Below, in pieces: positions 34,530-42,758 of a stretch of 64,000 nucleotides of DNA. The notes beneath the pieces are model-generated. The model saw only the letters and a list, made by a program, of their open reading frames with translations, ran no database searches and was not told the DNA's origin. Location: positions 1 to 64,000 of the forward strand of contig CAYJFP010000009.1 in the NCBI GenBank assembly GCA_964369415.1, read 5' to 3'. Numbering within the stretch: position 1 is the stretch's first letter; each line of letters starts with the position of its first letter. Source of the DNA: SIG603 sp964369415 (GTDB lineage: Bacteria > Bacillota > Clostridia > Oscillospirales > Acutalibacteraceae). The position numbers were made by a program, and so were the translations under genes.

Positions 34530-35642
34530 ATGAACAAAAAAGAGCCAGTTAGAATAGCACATGTAATTGGTCAAATGGTAAACGGCGGTGTTGAAGCAGT
34601 TGTTTTTAATTATTATAGGAGAATTGACAAGTCAAAATATCAATTTGATTTCTTCTATGATACAGACTCAACTCTCTCTCCTCCTCAGGACCTAATAGAT
34701 ATGGGTGCAAGGTTTTACCTGATTCCCGCATACTCAAATCCTATGCCGTATATGAAGGCTTTAACACAGCTTTTTAAAGAAAACAAATACAATATAGTAC
34801 ATTCACATATGAATTCTGTCAGCGTATTTGTGATGAGATCTGCAAAAAAAGCAGGCGTGCCAATTAGACTAGCACACAGTCATTCGACAGCAGCAAAGGG
34901 AGAAACCAAGAAAAATATAATTAAATATATGCTAAGGCCGTTTTCAAAGACTTATCCTACATACCTTGCGGCGTGTTCAGTGTTTGCTGGAGAATGGTTG
35001 TTTGGCAAAAAGGCAAAGTTTGAAGTTTTCAACAATGCGATAGAAATAGAAAAGTTTAAATTTGATGAAGAAATTAGAAATGAATTAAGAAACAAGCTTG
35101 ATTTAAGCAATAAATTTGTAATAGGCCATGTTGGAAGATTTTGCTATCAAAAAAATCAAGAATTTTTGGTAGATGTTTTTAAGGAGTATTCATTAATCAA
35201 CGATGAAGCCGTTTTAATGCTAGTCGGCGATGGCGAAAACATGGAAATGATTAAAGAACAGGTGAATAAACTTAATCTAAACGATAAGGTAAAATTCATA
35301 GGAAGTGTAACCGATGTATACAGATACTATCAGGCTATGGACATGTTTTTGTTCCCTTCTAGATTTGAAGGACTCGGAATGGTCGCAATCGAGGCACAGG
35401 TATCTGGCATGAATGTTATTTGCTCATCCGATGTTCCGAAAGAAGCGCAAATTACAGATAAAATTAAGTTTATTAGCCTTTCCGAAGATGCAAAAAACTG
35501 GGCAAGTCAAATAGTAGATGATAGAGAGATTAAGCGAGAAACGGACAATGAAAAGGTGGATAATTCAGGATACTGTATAGAAACCGAAGTCTTAAAGCTT
35601 GAAAATAGATACGATAAATTATTATCAGAGATACAAGATTGA
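34530..35642 (+). CDS. glycosyltransferase family 4-type (GT-B)
   Basis: 370 residues from ATG 34530 (AAAGGTGG, 7 bases); a longer upstream reading is not supported. GT-B plan: RIAHVIGQMVNGGVEAVVFNYYRRID at the N terminus, VHSHMNSVSVF near 90, then FVIGHVGRFCYQKNQEFLVDVF and PSRFEGLGMVAIEAQVSGM with the conserved glutamates. Its closest relative in the window is the 18450-19541 enzyme. It opens the plus-strand part of the exopolysaccharide locus, 17 bases before the GT2 gene. Confidence 0.87.
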   Translation: MNKKEPVRIAHVIGQMVNGGVEAVVFNYYRRIDKSKYQFDFFYDTDSTLSPPQDLIDMGARFYLIPAYSNPMPYMKALTQLFKENKYNIVHSHMNSVSVFVMRSAKKAGVPIRLAHSHSTAAKGETKKNIIKYMLRPFSKTYPTYLAACSVFAGEWLFGKKAKFEVFNNAIEIEKFKFDEEIRNELRNKLDLSNKFVIGHVGRFCYQKNQEFLVDVFKEYSLINDEAVLMLVGDGENMEMIKEQVNKLNLNDKVKFIGSVTDVYRYYQAMDMFLFPSRFEGLGMVAIEAQVSGMNVICSSDVPKEAQITDKIKFISLSEDAKNWASQIVDDREIKRETDNEKVDNSGYCIETEVLKLENRYDKLLSEIQD

Positions 35643-35658
35643 TAGGAGTATATTAAAA

Positions 35659-36633
35659 ATGGATAAATTAGTCAGCATAGTTATTCCAGTGTACAAGGTG
35701 GAAAAAGTTTTAGGAAGATGTATGCAGTCGGTGTTTGAGCAAAGCTACAAAAACTTGCAAATAATTTTGGTCGACGACGGCTCACCCGATAACTGCCCTA
35801 AAATTTGCGATGAATATGCAGAAAAAGACAGCCGAATAGAAGTTATACACAAAGAAAACGGTGGACTTTCCTCTGCAAGAAATGAAGGAATGAAAATTTG
35901 TAAAGGCGAGTATATCGTATTTTTGGACAGCGACGATTATTTATCAAAAACTGCGATAGAAAAAATGCTAAATCTTTGCCTTAAAAACGACTGTGAAATC
36001 TCGATTCTCAAAACTCAGTTTATTTCCTTTGATTTTAATGAAGAGGTGGCGGACGAAGAGGAAGTAGTACAAATTTTTGACAGTGAAAAGGCGATAGAAC
36101 ATTCTTTGTATCAAATATTATATTCGTGCACAGCTTGGAACAAGATGTACCGTAAGGATATTTTAGATGGCATATGGTTCCCTTTAAGAAAAATTTCAGA
36201 GGATTTGGCTGTTTCTCATTTAATGATGGACAAGGCTAAAAAAATAGCCTATTCAAACATAATAGGCTACTATTACAGGCAAAATCCGTCAAGTATAATG
36301 CATAATTTTAATATAGGAAGAATGGATGCGCTTTCCTTTGCTGTAGATATTGAAGAATACTGTAAAGAGAATTACCCTAAAATTGTCAATGCTTCAAAAG
36401 TTAGAATATTTAATGTGGCTGTTCATATGCTACTCGATTTACCAGATACCGGAGAGATAAGAGATTTGTGTTTAAATAAAATTTGGAAAGAGCTAAAAAA
36501 GACAAGATGGTCTGTAATTTTCAACAAAAAAGCAAGATTTAGGGAAAAAGCGGCTGCAATTTTAACTCTATTTGGAGAAAAAATTCTAAAAAAAGTTTGG
36601 AGAAGCAGGTTTGCTGTTAGGAACGAATCATAA
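35659..36633 (+). CDS. glycosyltransferase family 2
   Basis: 324 residues from ATG 35659 (TAGGAG, 10 bases). Typical GT-A fold: VSIVIPVYKVEKVLGRCMQSVFEQ, the first Asp in ILVDDGSPDN, GLSSARNEG and the DxD-type FLDSDDY at about 91-97. The C-terminal third (EDLAVSHLMMDKAKK, YYYRQNPSSIM) matches EpsJ/WcaA-type transferases that build exopolysaccharide repeat units. Inverting chemistry is expected. It is the last gene before a pair of terminators. Confidence 0.9.
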   Translation: MDKLVSIVIPVYKVEKVLGRCMQSVFEQSYKNLQIILVDDGSPDNCPKICDEYAEKDSRIEVIHKENGGLSSARNEGMKICKGEYIVFLDSDDYLSKTAIEKMLNLCLKNDCEISILKTQFISFDFNEEVADEEEVVQIFDSEKAIEHSLYQILYSCTAWNKMYRKDILDGIWFPLRKISEDLAVSHLMMDKAKKIAYSNIIGYYYRQNPSSIMHNFNIGRMDALSFAVDIEEYCKENYPKIVNASKVRIFNVAVHMLLDLPDTGEIRDLCLNKIWKELKKTRWSVIFNKKARFREKAAAILTLFGEKILKKVWRSRFAVRNES

Positions 36634-36987
36634 TTTTCCTTCCAAAATCAGTGTCATTTAAGTGAATTAACCTATATAAAATGTAACCCATTTGCTCATA
36701 ATACAAATTAATATTTGCAGATAAAGAAGGTATAAAAAATCATTCATACCTTTTTATCATCCTAAAGCGTGTATTTATTATAAGAAATACACGCTTTTTT
36801 CGTTATTTCAGATAAAGTAAAGTGCAGTTTTTAGATAAATATATAAAATTATACAATTTTTATACGATTGTGAGTTATTTTCACGCTAAAAGATATGAAA
36901 AGTAACTTTGATTTAGTATAATCTTTACAGGAAGGTTTTATTGGAAACAACAATTTTAAAAGAGGTTTTTAGAAAGGAAGATTTATT
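36634..36987 (+). promoter_or_regulatory. intergenic region: two hairpins, then a promoter
   Basis: 354 bases without a gene. A strong terminator, AAGCGTGTATTT (36765-36776) with AAATACACGCTT (36785-36796) and T6, is preceded by a weaker hairpin AAGGTAT...ATACCTTTTT (36727-36755). Downstream, TATAAT at 36917-36922 is a good -10 for the next gene, without a clear -35. GTGA-gttatt-TTCAC (36871-36883) upstream of it could be an activator site. Confidence 0.6.
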
Positions 36988-38367
36988 GTGCACAGAAGAA
37001 ATTTAAATGCAAATGTAGATGTTTTTCAGATTTTTATTGACATTATATTGATGATATCATCTTATTTTGTAGCCAATTTTGTCTACATGCTAGTAAGAGG
37101 CAATTATGTCGAAACCAATCATTTGTGGCTTTTAATTGTTTTTGGAGTAATGTTTTTATCCCTTATGCTTGCTAACAAGATGTATAATGTCACCACATTT
37201 TATTACATCGACAGGGTAATTCAAAGAACACTGCTTTCAGCGACAATATCCGCAACTTGCGTAAGTGCGGTTATATTTTTAGGAAAGTACAATGACACAA
37301 GTCGTTTGTTTTTTCTTTTATTGGTTGCGATTTCATTAGGGGCAATACTGGTTTTCAGAGTAGTTTTAAGGTACGTTAGAGGCACCAATTTAGTAAACGG
37401 ATACACTCATATGTTGTTTATCGGAAGCGAAGATATGTGTGAAAAATACATGCAGTATATCGAAAAAACTTCACTAAAAATTAAAATTGATAGAAGAATA
37501 GATATTGATGCGCCTGAGCTTGAATCAGAAGATAGTTTAGAGGCACTGCTTGTAAATATCAATGTGAACGAAATTGCACTTGTTCAAAGTATGGACGGAA
37601 AAACAAATTTGAATATTAATTCTATTCTTCAAATTTGTGAAGATATGGGAATTACAACAAGAGTCTTACTTGACACTTATGAATTGCCAGGGTCAAAGCG
37701 TTTTGTGAGCAGCATAGGAACAGTACCAGTTTTGACTTATCATAGTATTTCACTTGATAAAGTTCAGATTTTCTTTAAATCTGTTATGGATGTAATTGGT
37801 GCTTTTGTAGGACTTGTATTTTTTTCGCCGGTGTTTTTATTCACTGCGTTAGCAATAAAAATAGAGTCACCAGGCCCTGTAATGTTTTCTCAAGTTAGAG
37901 TAGGCAAAAACGGCAAAAAGTTTAAAATTTATAAGTTTAGGTCGATGTATCAAGACGCCGAAGAAAGAAAAGCCGAACTTCAAGCGCAAAACAAGATTAA
38001 AGGCGGCCTCATGTTTAAGATGGACGATGACCCAAGAATTACTCGTGTAGGTAAGTTTATAAGAAAAACTAGCATCGATGAATTGCCACAGCTAATCAAC
38101 GTTTTAAAGCGTGATATGAGTCTTGTCGGAACACGTCCACCAACGGTTGACGAAGTTGAAAAATACAAACGTCATCATCACCGCCGCATAAGCATAATGC
38201 CAGGAATCACCGGCATGTGGCAGGTAAGTGGCCGAAGTGAAATCACTGATTTTGAGCATGTGGTTGAGCTTGATAAGCAATATATTGAGCAGTGGTCTGT
38301 AGCTCTTGATATAAAACTGATCTTTAAAACAGTTACATCAGTGCTTGTCAGAAAAGGTGCCAGCTAG
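36988..38367 (+). CDS. undecaprenyl-phosphate sugar phosphotransferase (priming transferase)
   Basis: 459 residues from a GTG start at 36988 with AAAGGAAG seven bases upstream. Four to five N-terminal membrane helices, a CoA-binding-like central domain (about 140-245), a further helix near 265-290 and the catalytic PF02397 domain: KIYKFRSMYQDAEERKAEL, DELPQLINVLKRDMSLVGTRPP and PGITGMWQVSGRSE. It transfers a sugar-1-phosphate to undecaprenyl phosphate, the first committed step of the exopolysaccharide unit. It is its own transcription unit, with promoter and a strong terminator, so priming may be controlled separately from assembly. Confidence 0.92.
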   Translation: MHRRNLNANVDVFQIFIDIILMISSYFVANFVYMLVRGNYVETNHLWLLIVFGVMFLSLMLANKMYNVTTFYYIDRVIQRTLLSATISATCVSAVIFLGKYNDTSRLFFLLLVAISLGAILVFRVVLRYVRGTNLVNGYTHMLFIGSEDMCEKYMQYIEKTSLKIKIDRRIDIDAPELESEDSLEALLVNINVNEIALVQSMDGKTNLNINSILQICEDMGITTRVLLDTYELPGSKRFVSSIGTVPVLTYHSISLDKVQIFFKSVMDVIGAFVGLVFFSPVFLFTALAIKIESPGPVMFSQVRVGKNGKKFKIYKFRSMYQDAEERKAELQAQNKIKGGLMFKMDDDPRITRVGKFIRKTSIDELPQLINVLKRDMSLVGTRPPTVDEVEKYKRHHHRRISIMPGITGMWQVSGRSEITDFEHVVELDKQYIEQWSVALDIKLIFKTVTSVLVRKGAS

Positions 38368-38404
38368 AAATTACTTTTTAGGCTTTATTAATAAGTGAAA
38401 AAAC

Positions 38405-38453
38405 AAAAAATAGTGGGGTGTTCATAAAAAACTTTATGAACACCCCATTTTAG
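38405..38453 (+). terminator. strong terminator after the priming transferase
   Basis: TGGGGTGTTCATAAA (38413-38427) and TTTATGAACACCCCA (38432-38446), perfect 15-bp stem with a 4-base loop, then T4. Confidence 0.85.
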
Positions 38454-38581
38454 GCGAATAGTATCGTTCTACCCGTCTTTTTTATAGTATTTATGAGCTA
38501 CTGCCTAAAACAATGCATATAAAACCGCTATGCTTACCTCTTAATAAAAGCTTTTTACGTTAACATTTTTCAATGTATATT

Positions 38582-39235
38582 TTATGCGGTTTCCTCGTCT
38601 GTTGTAGGAGTTTTCAGGGCTTCGAACGCCTTCATTACATGTTCGTATGTGTCCATGGTTATTTCAGGCATTCCCTCTCCAGTATTTGTGTCAAGTCCAG
38701 CAGCCTCAAAGCCTTTTATAACAGCATCTTGCATTTCACCTAAAAGCTCCATGTCATCTCCGGCTATCGCAGTCGCCATAAGCATAATTCTTTCGGAAAC
38801 AGCTTCGATAGAATACGCTCCACCTTCAGAAATATCTGCAAGCGCCCCTTCTGGAGTTGTCGCAGGCGTAGGAAGTGCATTTTCAAGACTCCCAAATATT
38901 TCAGTAAGAAAATCAGCCGACTCAGAGCTAATCTCAAATCCATTGAACATCACATCAGAAATTGAAGCCTGTGTATTTACATTTCCCTCTACACTCTCGG
39001 TAACAATGCTTAAAGTGGACTCCATTCTCTCACGGCTCAAGGCTTCAATTTGCTCTGTGGTTAACTTTTTAGGAGGTTCGTAAGCCACACTTTCGCTAAC
39101 TTCACCTTCTTTTTCAAAAGAATCAATCCTCTTTACTGGTTCTACAGGAGCGGTACTTTTACTTTTAAAATCTGTCTGCGTATTAATTTTTACTGAATTT
39201 ACTAAATTTGTATTTTGTACATTTGAAATTATCAT
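38582..39235 (-). CDS. uncharacterised protein with conserved C-terminal helical motif
   Basis: About 217 residues, no signal peptide or membrane helix. I place the start at the ATG at 39235 (GGAG, 6 bases); the ATG 12 bases earlier is only two bases from AAGGAG. The N-terminal ~100 residues are polar and low in structure; the C-terminal ~80 carry AVSERIMLMATAIAGDDMELLGEMQDAVIKGFEAAG then PEITMDTYEHVMKAFEAL, a pattern I have seen in many uncharacterised clostridial proteins (I.F.KAL.G.DP..I..L..AF.KGF..AE). Residues here are acidic and rich in Thr/Ser/Glu. Function unknown. It faces away from the PnuC-type gene, with its own promoter. Confidence 0.7.
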   Translation of the reverse strand: MIISNVQNTNLVNSVKINTQTDFKSKSTAPVEPVKRIDSFEKEGEVSESVAYEPPKKLTTEQIEALSRERMESTLSIVTESVEGNVNTQASISDVMFNGFEISSESADFLTEIFGSLENALPTPATTPEGALADISEGGAYSIEAVSERIMLMATAIAGDDMELLGEMQDAVIKGFEAAGLDTNTGEGMPEITMDTYEHVMKAFEALKTPTTDEETA

Positions 39236-39304
39236 TTTAGTCTCCATTTCTCCTTAAGGAAAAAGCCTAAGGTTTACCAAATATTATATCTCTTCTTATT
39301 TATA

Positions 39305-39332
39305 ATTATACTACGAAATAAAAATTTATCAA
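39305..39332 (-). promoter_or_regulatory. promoter of the uncharacterised minus-strand gene
   Basis: Minus strand TTGATA (39327-39332 complement), 16 bp, TATAAT (39305-39310 complement); back to back with the plus-strand promoter at 39344. Confidence 0.65.
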
Positions 39333-39343
39333 TAGTATTTATA

Positions 39344-39372
39344 TTGCATTTTTTATTCTTAAATGGTATAAT
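39344..39372 (+). promoter_or_regulatory. extended -10 promoter of the PnuC-type gene
   Basis: TTGCAT (39344-39349), 17 bp, TATAAT (39367-39372) with TG one base upstream. Transcription should start near 39379, about 100 bases before the coding start. Confidence 0.8.
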
Positions 39373-39378
39373 TACATC

Positions 39379-39479
39379 GTATATTCGCCACCGGGTGAGA
39401 ATGACTACATGCATTCATGTACACATCGTTAGGTCTTAGAAGATGTGTATAATGGGTGCTTATTTTTTTAGGAGAGACT
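39379..39479 (+). ncRNA. candidate structured leader (riboswitch-like)
   Basis: The ~100-base leader can fold into a three-way junction. CACC (39390-39393) can pair with GGTG (39455-39458); ACATG/CATGT with loop CATT (39407-39420); and TACACATC/GATGTGTA (39420-39450) form a second arm. The single-stranded GGGTGAGAATGACT links the arms, and TTATTTTTTTAGGAGA follows, placing the closing stem near the RBS. The layout fits a translation-controlling riboswitch for a PnuC-family transporter. It does not match the TPP, FMN, preQ1-I or purine consensus as I remember them; the NAD-II (pnuC) class cannot be excluded. Confidence 0.45.
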
Positions 39480-40175
39480 ATGTCTAAGCTTAACTATTTT
39501 AATACATTTGAAAAATTTTTGTGGAGTATCAGCGTAATACTGCTTACATTATCATTTTTTACCACAGACTCACATTCTCCACTAGCTTTGATTTCCTCTT
39601 TAATAGGCGTTACTGCACTTATTTTTCTTGCAAAAGGAAATGCATTAGGGCAAATTTTAACTATTGTCTTTAGTATTTTTTACGGTATATTGTCTTTTAA
39701 TCAATCCTACTACGGAGAAATGGTGACCTATCTTGGAATGACTGCACCCGCCGCACTTGTCGCAACTATTTCATGGCTAAAAAACCCATTTAAAAGTCGA
39801 AAAAGTGAGGTTAAAATTGCAGATTTAACCAAAGCAAAAATCCTCAAAATTGCCGTATTAAACATCATTGTCACATTTATCTTTTACTTTATTTTAGAAT
39901 ACTTTGGCACCGCCTATCTACTCATAAGCACACTTTCTGTAAGCACAAGTTTTACAGCTGTAGCCCTTACTTATTATAGAAGTGAATTTTATGCACCTGC
40001 CTATGCACTTAACGACTTAGTTTTAATCACACTTTGGACGCTTGCAAGTTTTGAAGAATCTTCACACTTCACTACGGTAATATGCTTTATTATTTTCTTT
40101 GTAAATGACCTTTACGGATTTTTTAACTGGCGAAAAATTAAAAAAAGACAAAAAAAAGAGATTAATAAACATTAA
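39480..40175 (+). CDS. PnuC-family nucleoside/vitamin-precursor transporter
   Basis: 231 residues from ATG 39480 (AGGAG, 5 bases). Seven to eight hydrophobic helices, the PnuC layout, with the family-specific segments ALNDLVLITLWTLA and FFVNDLYGFFNWRKIK, whose Trp and Asn residues contact the ligand in PnuC structures. Members import nicotinamide riboside, thiamine, riboflavin or deoxynucleosides by facilitated diffusion, and the ligand is usually indicated by the upstream riboswitch. Here the leader class is not recognised, so the ligand is open. Monocistronic, with its stop inside the terminator hairpin. Confidence 0.82.
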   Translation: MSKLNYFNTFEKFLWSISVILLTLSFFTTDSHSPLALISSLIGVTALIFLAKGNALGQILTIVFSIFYGILSFNQSYYGEMVTYLGMTAPAALVATISWLKNPFKSRKSEVKIADLTKAKILKIAVLNIIVTFIFYFILEYFGTAYLLISTLSVSTSFTAVALTYYRSEFYAPAYALNDLVLITLWTLASFEESSHFTTVICFIIFFVNDLYGFFNWRKIKKRQKKEINKH

Positions 40176-40187
40176 TCTCTTTTTTAT
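40152..40187. terminator. bidirectional terminator overlapping the stop codon
   Basis: AGAGATTAAT (40157-40166) pairs with ATTAATCTCT (40171-40180), with seven A before and six T after; serves both the PnuC-type gene and the convergent fusion regulator. Confidence 0.85.
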
Positions 40188-42385
40188 TAATTTGTGGATT
40201 TTAAAACCCCAGCAATCTTTTCGTGGGCAAGGTTTTCGTCTATATTGCCTCTTAAAAATTCGCATAATATACTTCCCAATTTTTCATTTATTTCATATCC
40301 AAAATTGTTTAGTAAGTCCGAATACATCGGTTCGGAATTTTTCACCGTTTCACAGCACAATTCAATCCAAGAAGAAACTAGGAACAACTCACTATTATTC
40401 ATTGCGGCCAAGTTTGGCATAGAACCACCTAAAACATTGTTTGGAATCGCCACTTGGTCTGTGATATACCAACTCAAAAACGATGCTGCAAGCCTAGTAT
40501 TTTTCGATTTAGCCGATACTGCTAAACTCCATCCGCCTCGTATAGACGAAAGTCCTGGAGGTGTCATGGAAAAGGTCTTTTCGTTTATAGAAATGTTGAT
40601 TTTAGAGGAATTTGAAAAATCAAAATACTTTCCCCTATATAAAACCATCATAGCTGCATTTCCGCTATTAAAAAGTTCAATTTTTTGTTCATCTGTAAAA
40701 TCAATCGCTTCTTTATGTGAACAAACATACACTGATTTTAACAAATTAAGTGTTTTTATTACTTGCTTTTTGCTTATCTGTTCACTATTTATCTTTGCAC
40801 TACTTGCCACTTCCCAAAGCATCGATATAAATTCATGTGAAACCTCATCGTAGTCTCCTGAAAACGACACTCCATATTCTACAGGTGAAAATTCATTTGA
40901 CACTTTTGTCAAAAATTTTGCGATTAAAGCATATTCTTTCCATGTACTTGGTGGAAAAAACTCTTTTCTATGATGTTCAAAAAACAATCTCTTCAGATGA
41001 GTATTTTCAAAAATATCTTTTCTGTAAAATAAAAGTTGGCTATCTACAGTAAATGGAACACAATATAATTCATTATTGTTTGTGGAATATATATCGAGAA
41101 TTTCAGGCGAAAAATATCCCTTAATCTTTCTTGAAACCACAGTGTCACTAAGCGGCATAATCTTCTTGTCAAAGGCAAGCTTTGAAATAGTAGACTGTTC
41201 TGTCTGTATAACATCATAATTCTGTAAATTTTCTTCAAGATTCTTATATAGCATTTCATACGATGTAGTGTCTACTTCAATTTGCACCCCTTGCTCGGTT
41301 ACAAACTTATGCGAGACAAGTTTAAGTGCATCTGCATGTGAGCCTTTAATCAGTAAAATTTTTAAAACAGCTTTCTCCAAGGTTAAATTTGTGCTGAACG
41401 AATTTGCACACAGCTCTTTTTTTGTGGGAACTATTATATTACAAGGCTCTATTTCATCTTCCTTATCGGCAATTTCAAACGCTTTTTGACAAGCTTTTAT
41501 CCCCGCTAAATAGTAGTTCTCGAGCATTGACGTTTTTTCAATCCCTGAAAATAACTGCGTCCACGAAAAACCTTTAATAAATTTAATTCGTGTATTTTTC
41601 TCATATGAAAAAAAATCTATGGCAGCCTGTCCACCCTCAGCCAATTTTGCACTTGTTGTAAGTATAACTTCTGGCATTTCATCATTATGAATCCAATTTG
41701 ATACCCTTCTAAACGCCCTTTCTTTTCCCATATGAGTGTGAACAACATTAATAATTTCTATCAAAAATTCACTACAAGCATCTTCAAATGCCCTTCTACA
41801 GCTAAGTTCATTAGAGAAACTTGAAGAAAGAACAATTAACGACATGCTCTTTACTCCTTCAAGTGCTAACTTTGAAATTGTGTTGTACACGGTCGAATAC
41901 TCGTCTGCTCCAACGTAGATAAAATTTCTTAAATTAGCCGGTTTACGCCTAAAATAGATAAATTTCATTCCTTTTTCAGTATAATACTCAATTAAATCCG
42001 TATTGGATTTTGAACAAGTAGTGATAAAAACCACTTCAACTTTTTGTGAATACAACTTACTTAGTGCATCAGCCTCTAAATCGGGCAAATCACCAGTTGC
42101 ATAGACTTCAATTCGGTAATTTTGGGTTCTGGCTATCTCTTCTATTCCCCTTAGATAATCTGCATATATGCTATCCGTAACATCAGGTACAAGCACCCCG
42201 AACAAATTGCTCTTTTTTCCCCTTAGACCTTGAGCACTTGTGTTAGGACTATATCCTAGTTCAAACATTGCCTCTTCAACTTTTTTTACTATACTGCTAT
42301 TGACCGACTTCGATTTATTAACGATATTACTAACTGTGCTTATCGAAACACCCGCATGTTTCGCAACGTCTTTCATAGTAGGCAT
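40187..42385 (-). CDS. LacI-family regulator fused to a solute-binding-protein domain
   Basis: 732 residues, twice the length of a normal LacI regulator. Residues 1-58 are the LacI helix-turn-helix and hinge (TMKDVAKHAGVSISTVSNIV). Residues 60-335 are the LacI ligand domain (FGVLVPDVTDSIYADYLRGI). Residues ~340-725 resemble an ABC extracellular solute-binding protein of the sugar type (YCVPFTVDSQLLFYRKDIFE, PPSTWKEYALIAKFLTK, LFNSGNAAMMVLYRG, GGWSLAVSAKSKN, AASFLSWYIT), but with no signal peptide, so it must act in the cytoplasm. It diverges from the maltodextrin-type ABC operon that it presumably controls. A ligand-sensing module captured from the transporter is the simplest reading (inference). 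Confidence 0.85.
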   Translation of the reverse strand: MPTMKDVAKHAGVSISTVSNIVNKSKSVNSSIVKKVEEAMFELGYSPNTSAQGLRGKKSNLFGVLVPDVTDSIYADYLRGIEEIARTQNYRIEVYATGDLPDLEADALSKLYSQKVEVVFITTCSKSNTDLIEYYTEKGMKFIYFRRKPANLRNFIYVGADEYSTVYNTISKLALEGVKSMSLIVLSSSFSNELSCRRAFEDACSEFLIEIINVVHTHMGKERAFRRVSNWIHNDEMPEVILTTSAKLAEGGQAAIDFFSYEKNTRIKFIKGFSWTQLFSGIEKTSMLENYYLAGIKACQKAFEIADKEDEIEPCNIIVPTKKELCANSFSTNLTLEKAVLKILLIKGSHADALKLVSHKFVTEQGVQIEVDTTSYEMLYKNLEENLQNYDVIQTEQSTISKLAFDKKIMPLSDTVVSRKIKGYFSPEILDIYSTNNNELYCVPFTVDSQLLFYRKDIFENTHLKRLFFEHHRKEFFPPSTWKEYALIAKFLTKVSNEFSPVEYGVSFSGDYDEVSHEFISMLWEVASSAKINSEQISKKQVIKTLNLLKSVYVCSHKEAIDFTDEQKIELFNSGNAAMMVLYRGKYFDFSNSSKINISINEKTFSMTPPGLSSIRGGWSLAVSAKSKNTRLAASFLSWYITDQVAIPNNVLGGSMPNLAAMNNSELFLVSSWIELCCETVKNSEPMYSDLLNNFGYEINEKLGSILCEFLRGNIDENLAHEKIAGVLKSTN

Positions 42386-42553
42386 GACTTGTCCCCTCCT
42401 TTTTCAAAATACAATCAATTATTCTATAAATTCGCATTTTTGTGTAGCAATTTACTAAAGTATATCAAAAGCCAAGGTTAATTTCAATAGTTTTTACTGT
42501 AACAAGAAAGAATTATACGCATTTTTTTACTATTTGCTTATTCTTTTTCATTT

Positions 42554-42566
42554 TTTCGTGTAACGT
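42554..42566. promoter_or_regulatory. putative LacI operator, distal
   Basis: TTTCGTGTAACGT, repeated in inverted orientation at 42727-42739 beside the ABC promoter. The two lie about 173 bp apart between divergent regulator and operon, fitting repression by looping. Confidence 0.55.
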
Positions 42567-42681
42567 AACATTTTTCTTAAATTTCATAATAAATCATCAA
42601 AATATCCATTTATCTCAAAAATGTAAATATTTTTGTATGTATTGCACTAAAATATTCAACATTAATTATTTACATAGATAA

Positions 42682-42739
42682 TTGAAATGCATTATTAAGA
42701 GTGTTATAATATCTGTACGTTGTAGAACGTTACACGAAA
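42682..42739 (+). promoter_or_regulatory. promoter and proximal operator of the ABC operon
   Basis: TTGAAA (42682-42687), 17 bp, TATAAT (42705-42710) with TG upstream. ACGTTACACGAAA (42727-42739), within ACGTTGTAGAACGTTACACG, begins about ten bases after the expected start, the classical repressor position. The rest of 42386-42680 is AT-rich; a weak minus-strand promoter (TTGCTA-16-TATAGA) near 42438-42465 may serve the regulator. Confidence 0.7.
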
Positions 42740-42758
42740 CATGAAAGGAAGTGTTAGA

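Noticed and set aside
16093..38367. Horizontal island or prophage borders around the exopolysaccharide locus
   Set aside because: No integrase, transposase, tRNA or flanking direct repeats could be seen; base composition by eye is the same as outside.
39379..39479. TPP or cobalamin riboswitch
   Set aside because: The GGTGAGA stretch recalls parts of both, but the second conserved halves (ACCTGATCTGG for TPP, GCCACTG with its partner box for cobalamin) are absent.
42741..42758. ATG start of the MalF-like permease at 42741
   Set aside because: No ribosome binding site and it lies next to the operator; GTG at 42759 has AAAGGAAG at seven bases.
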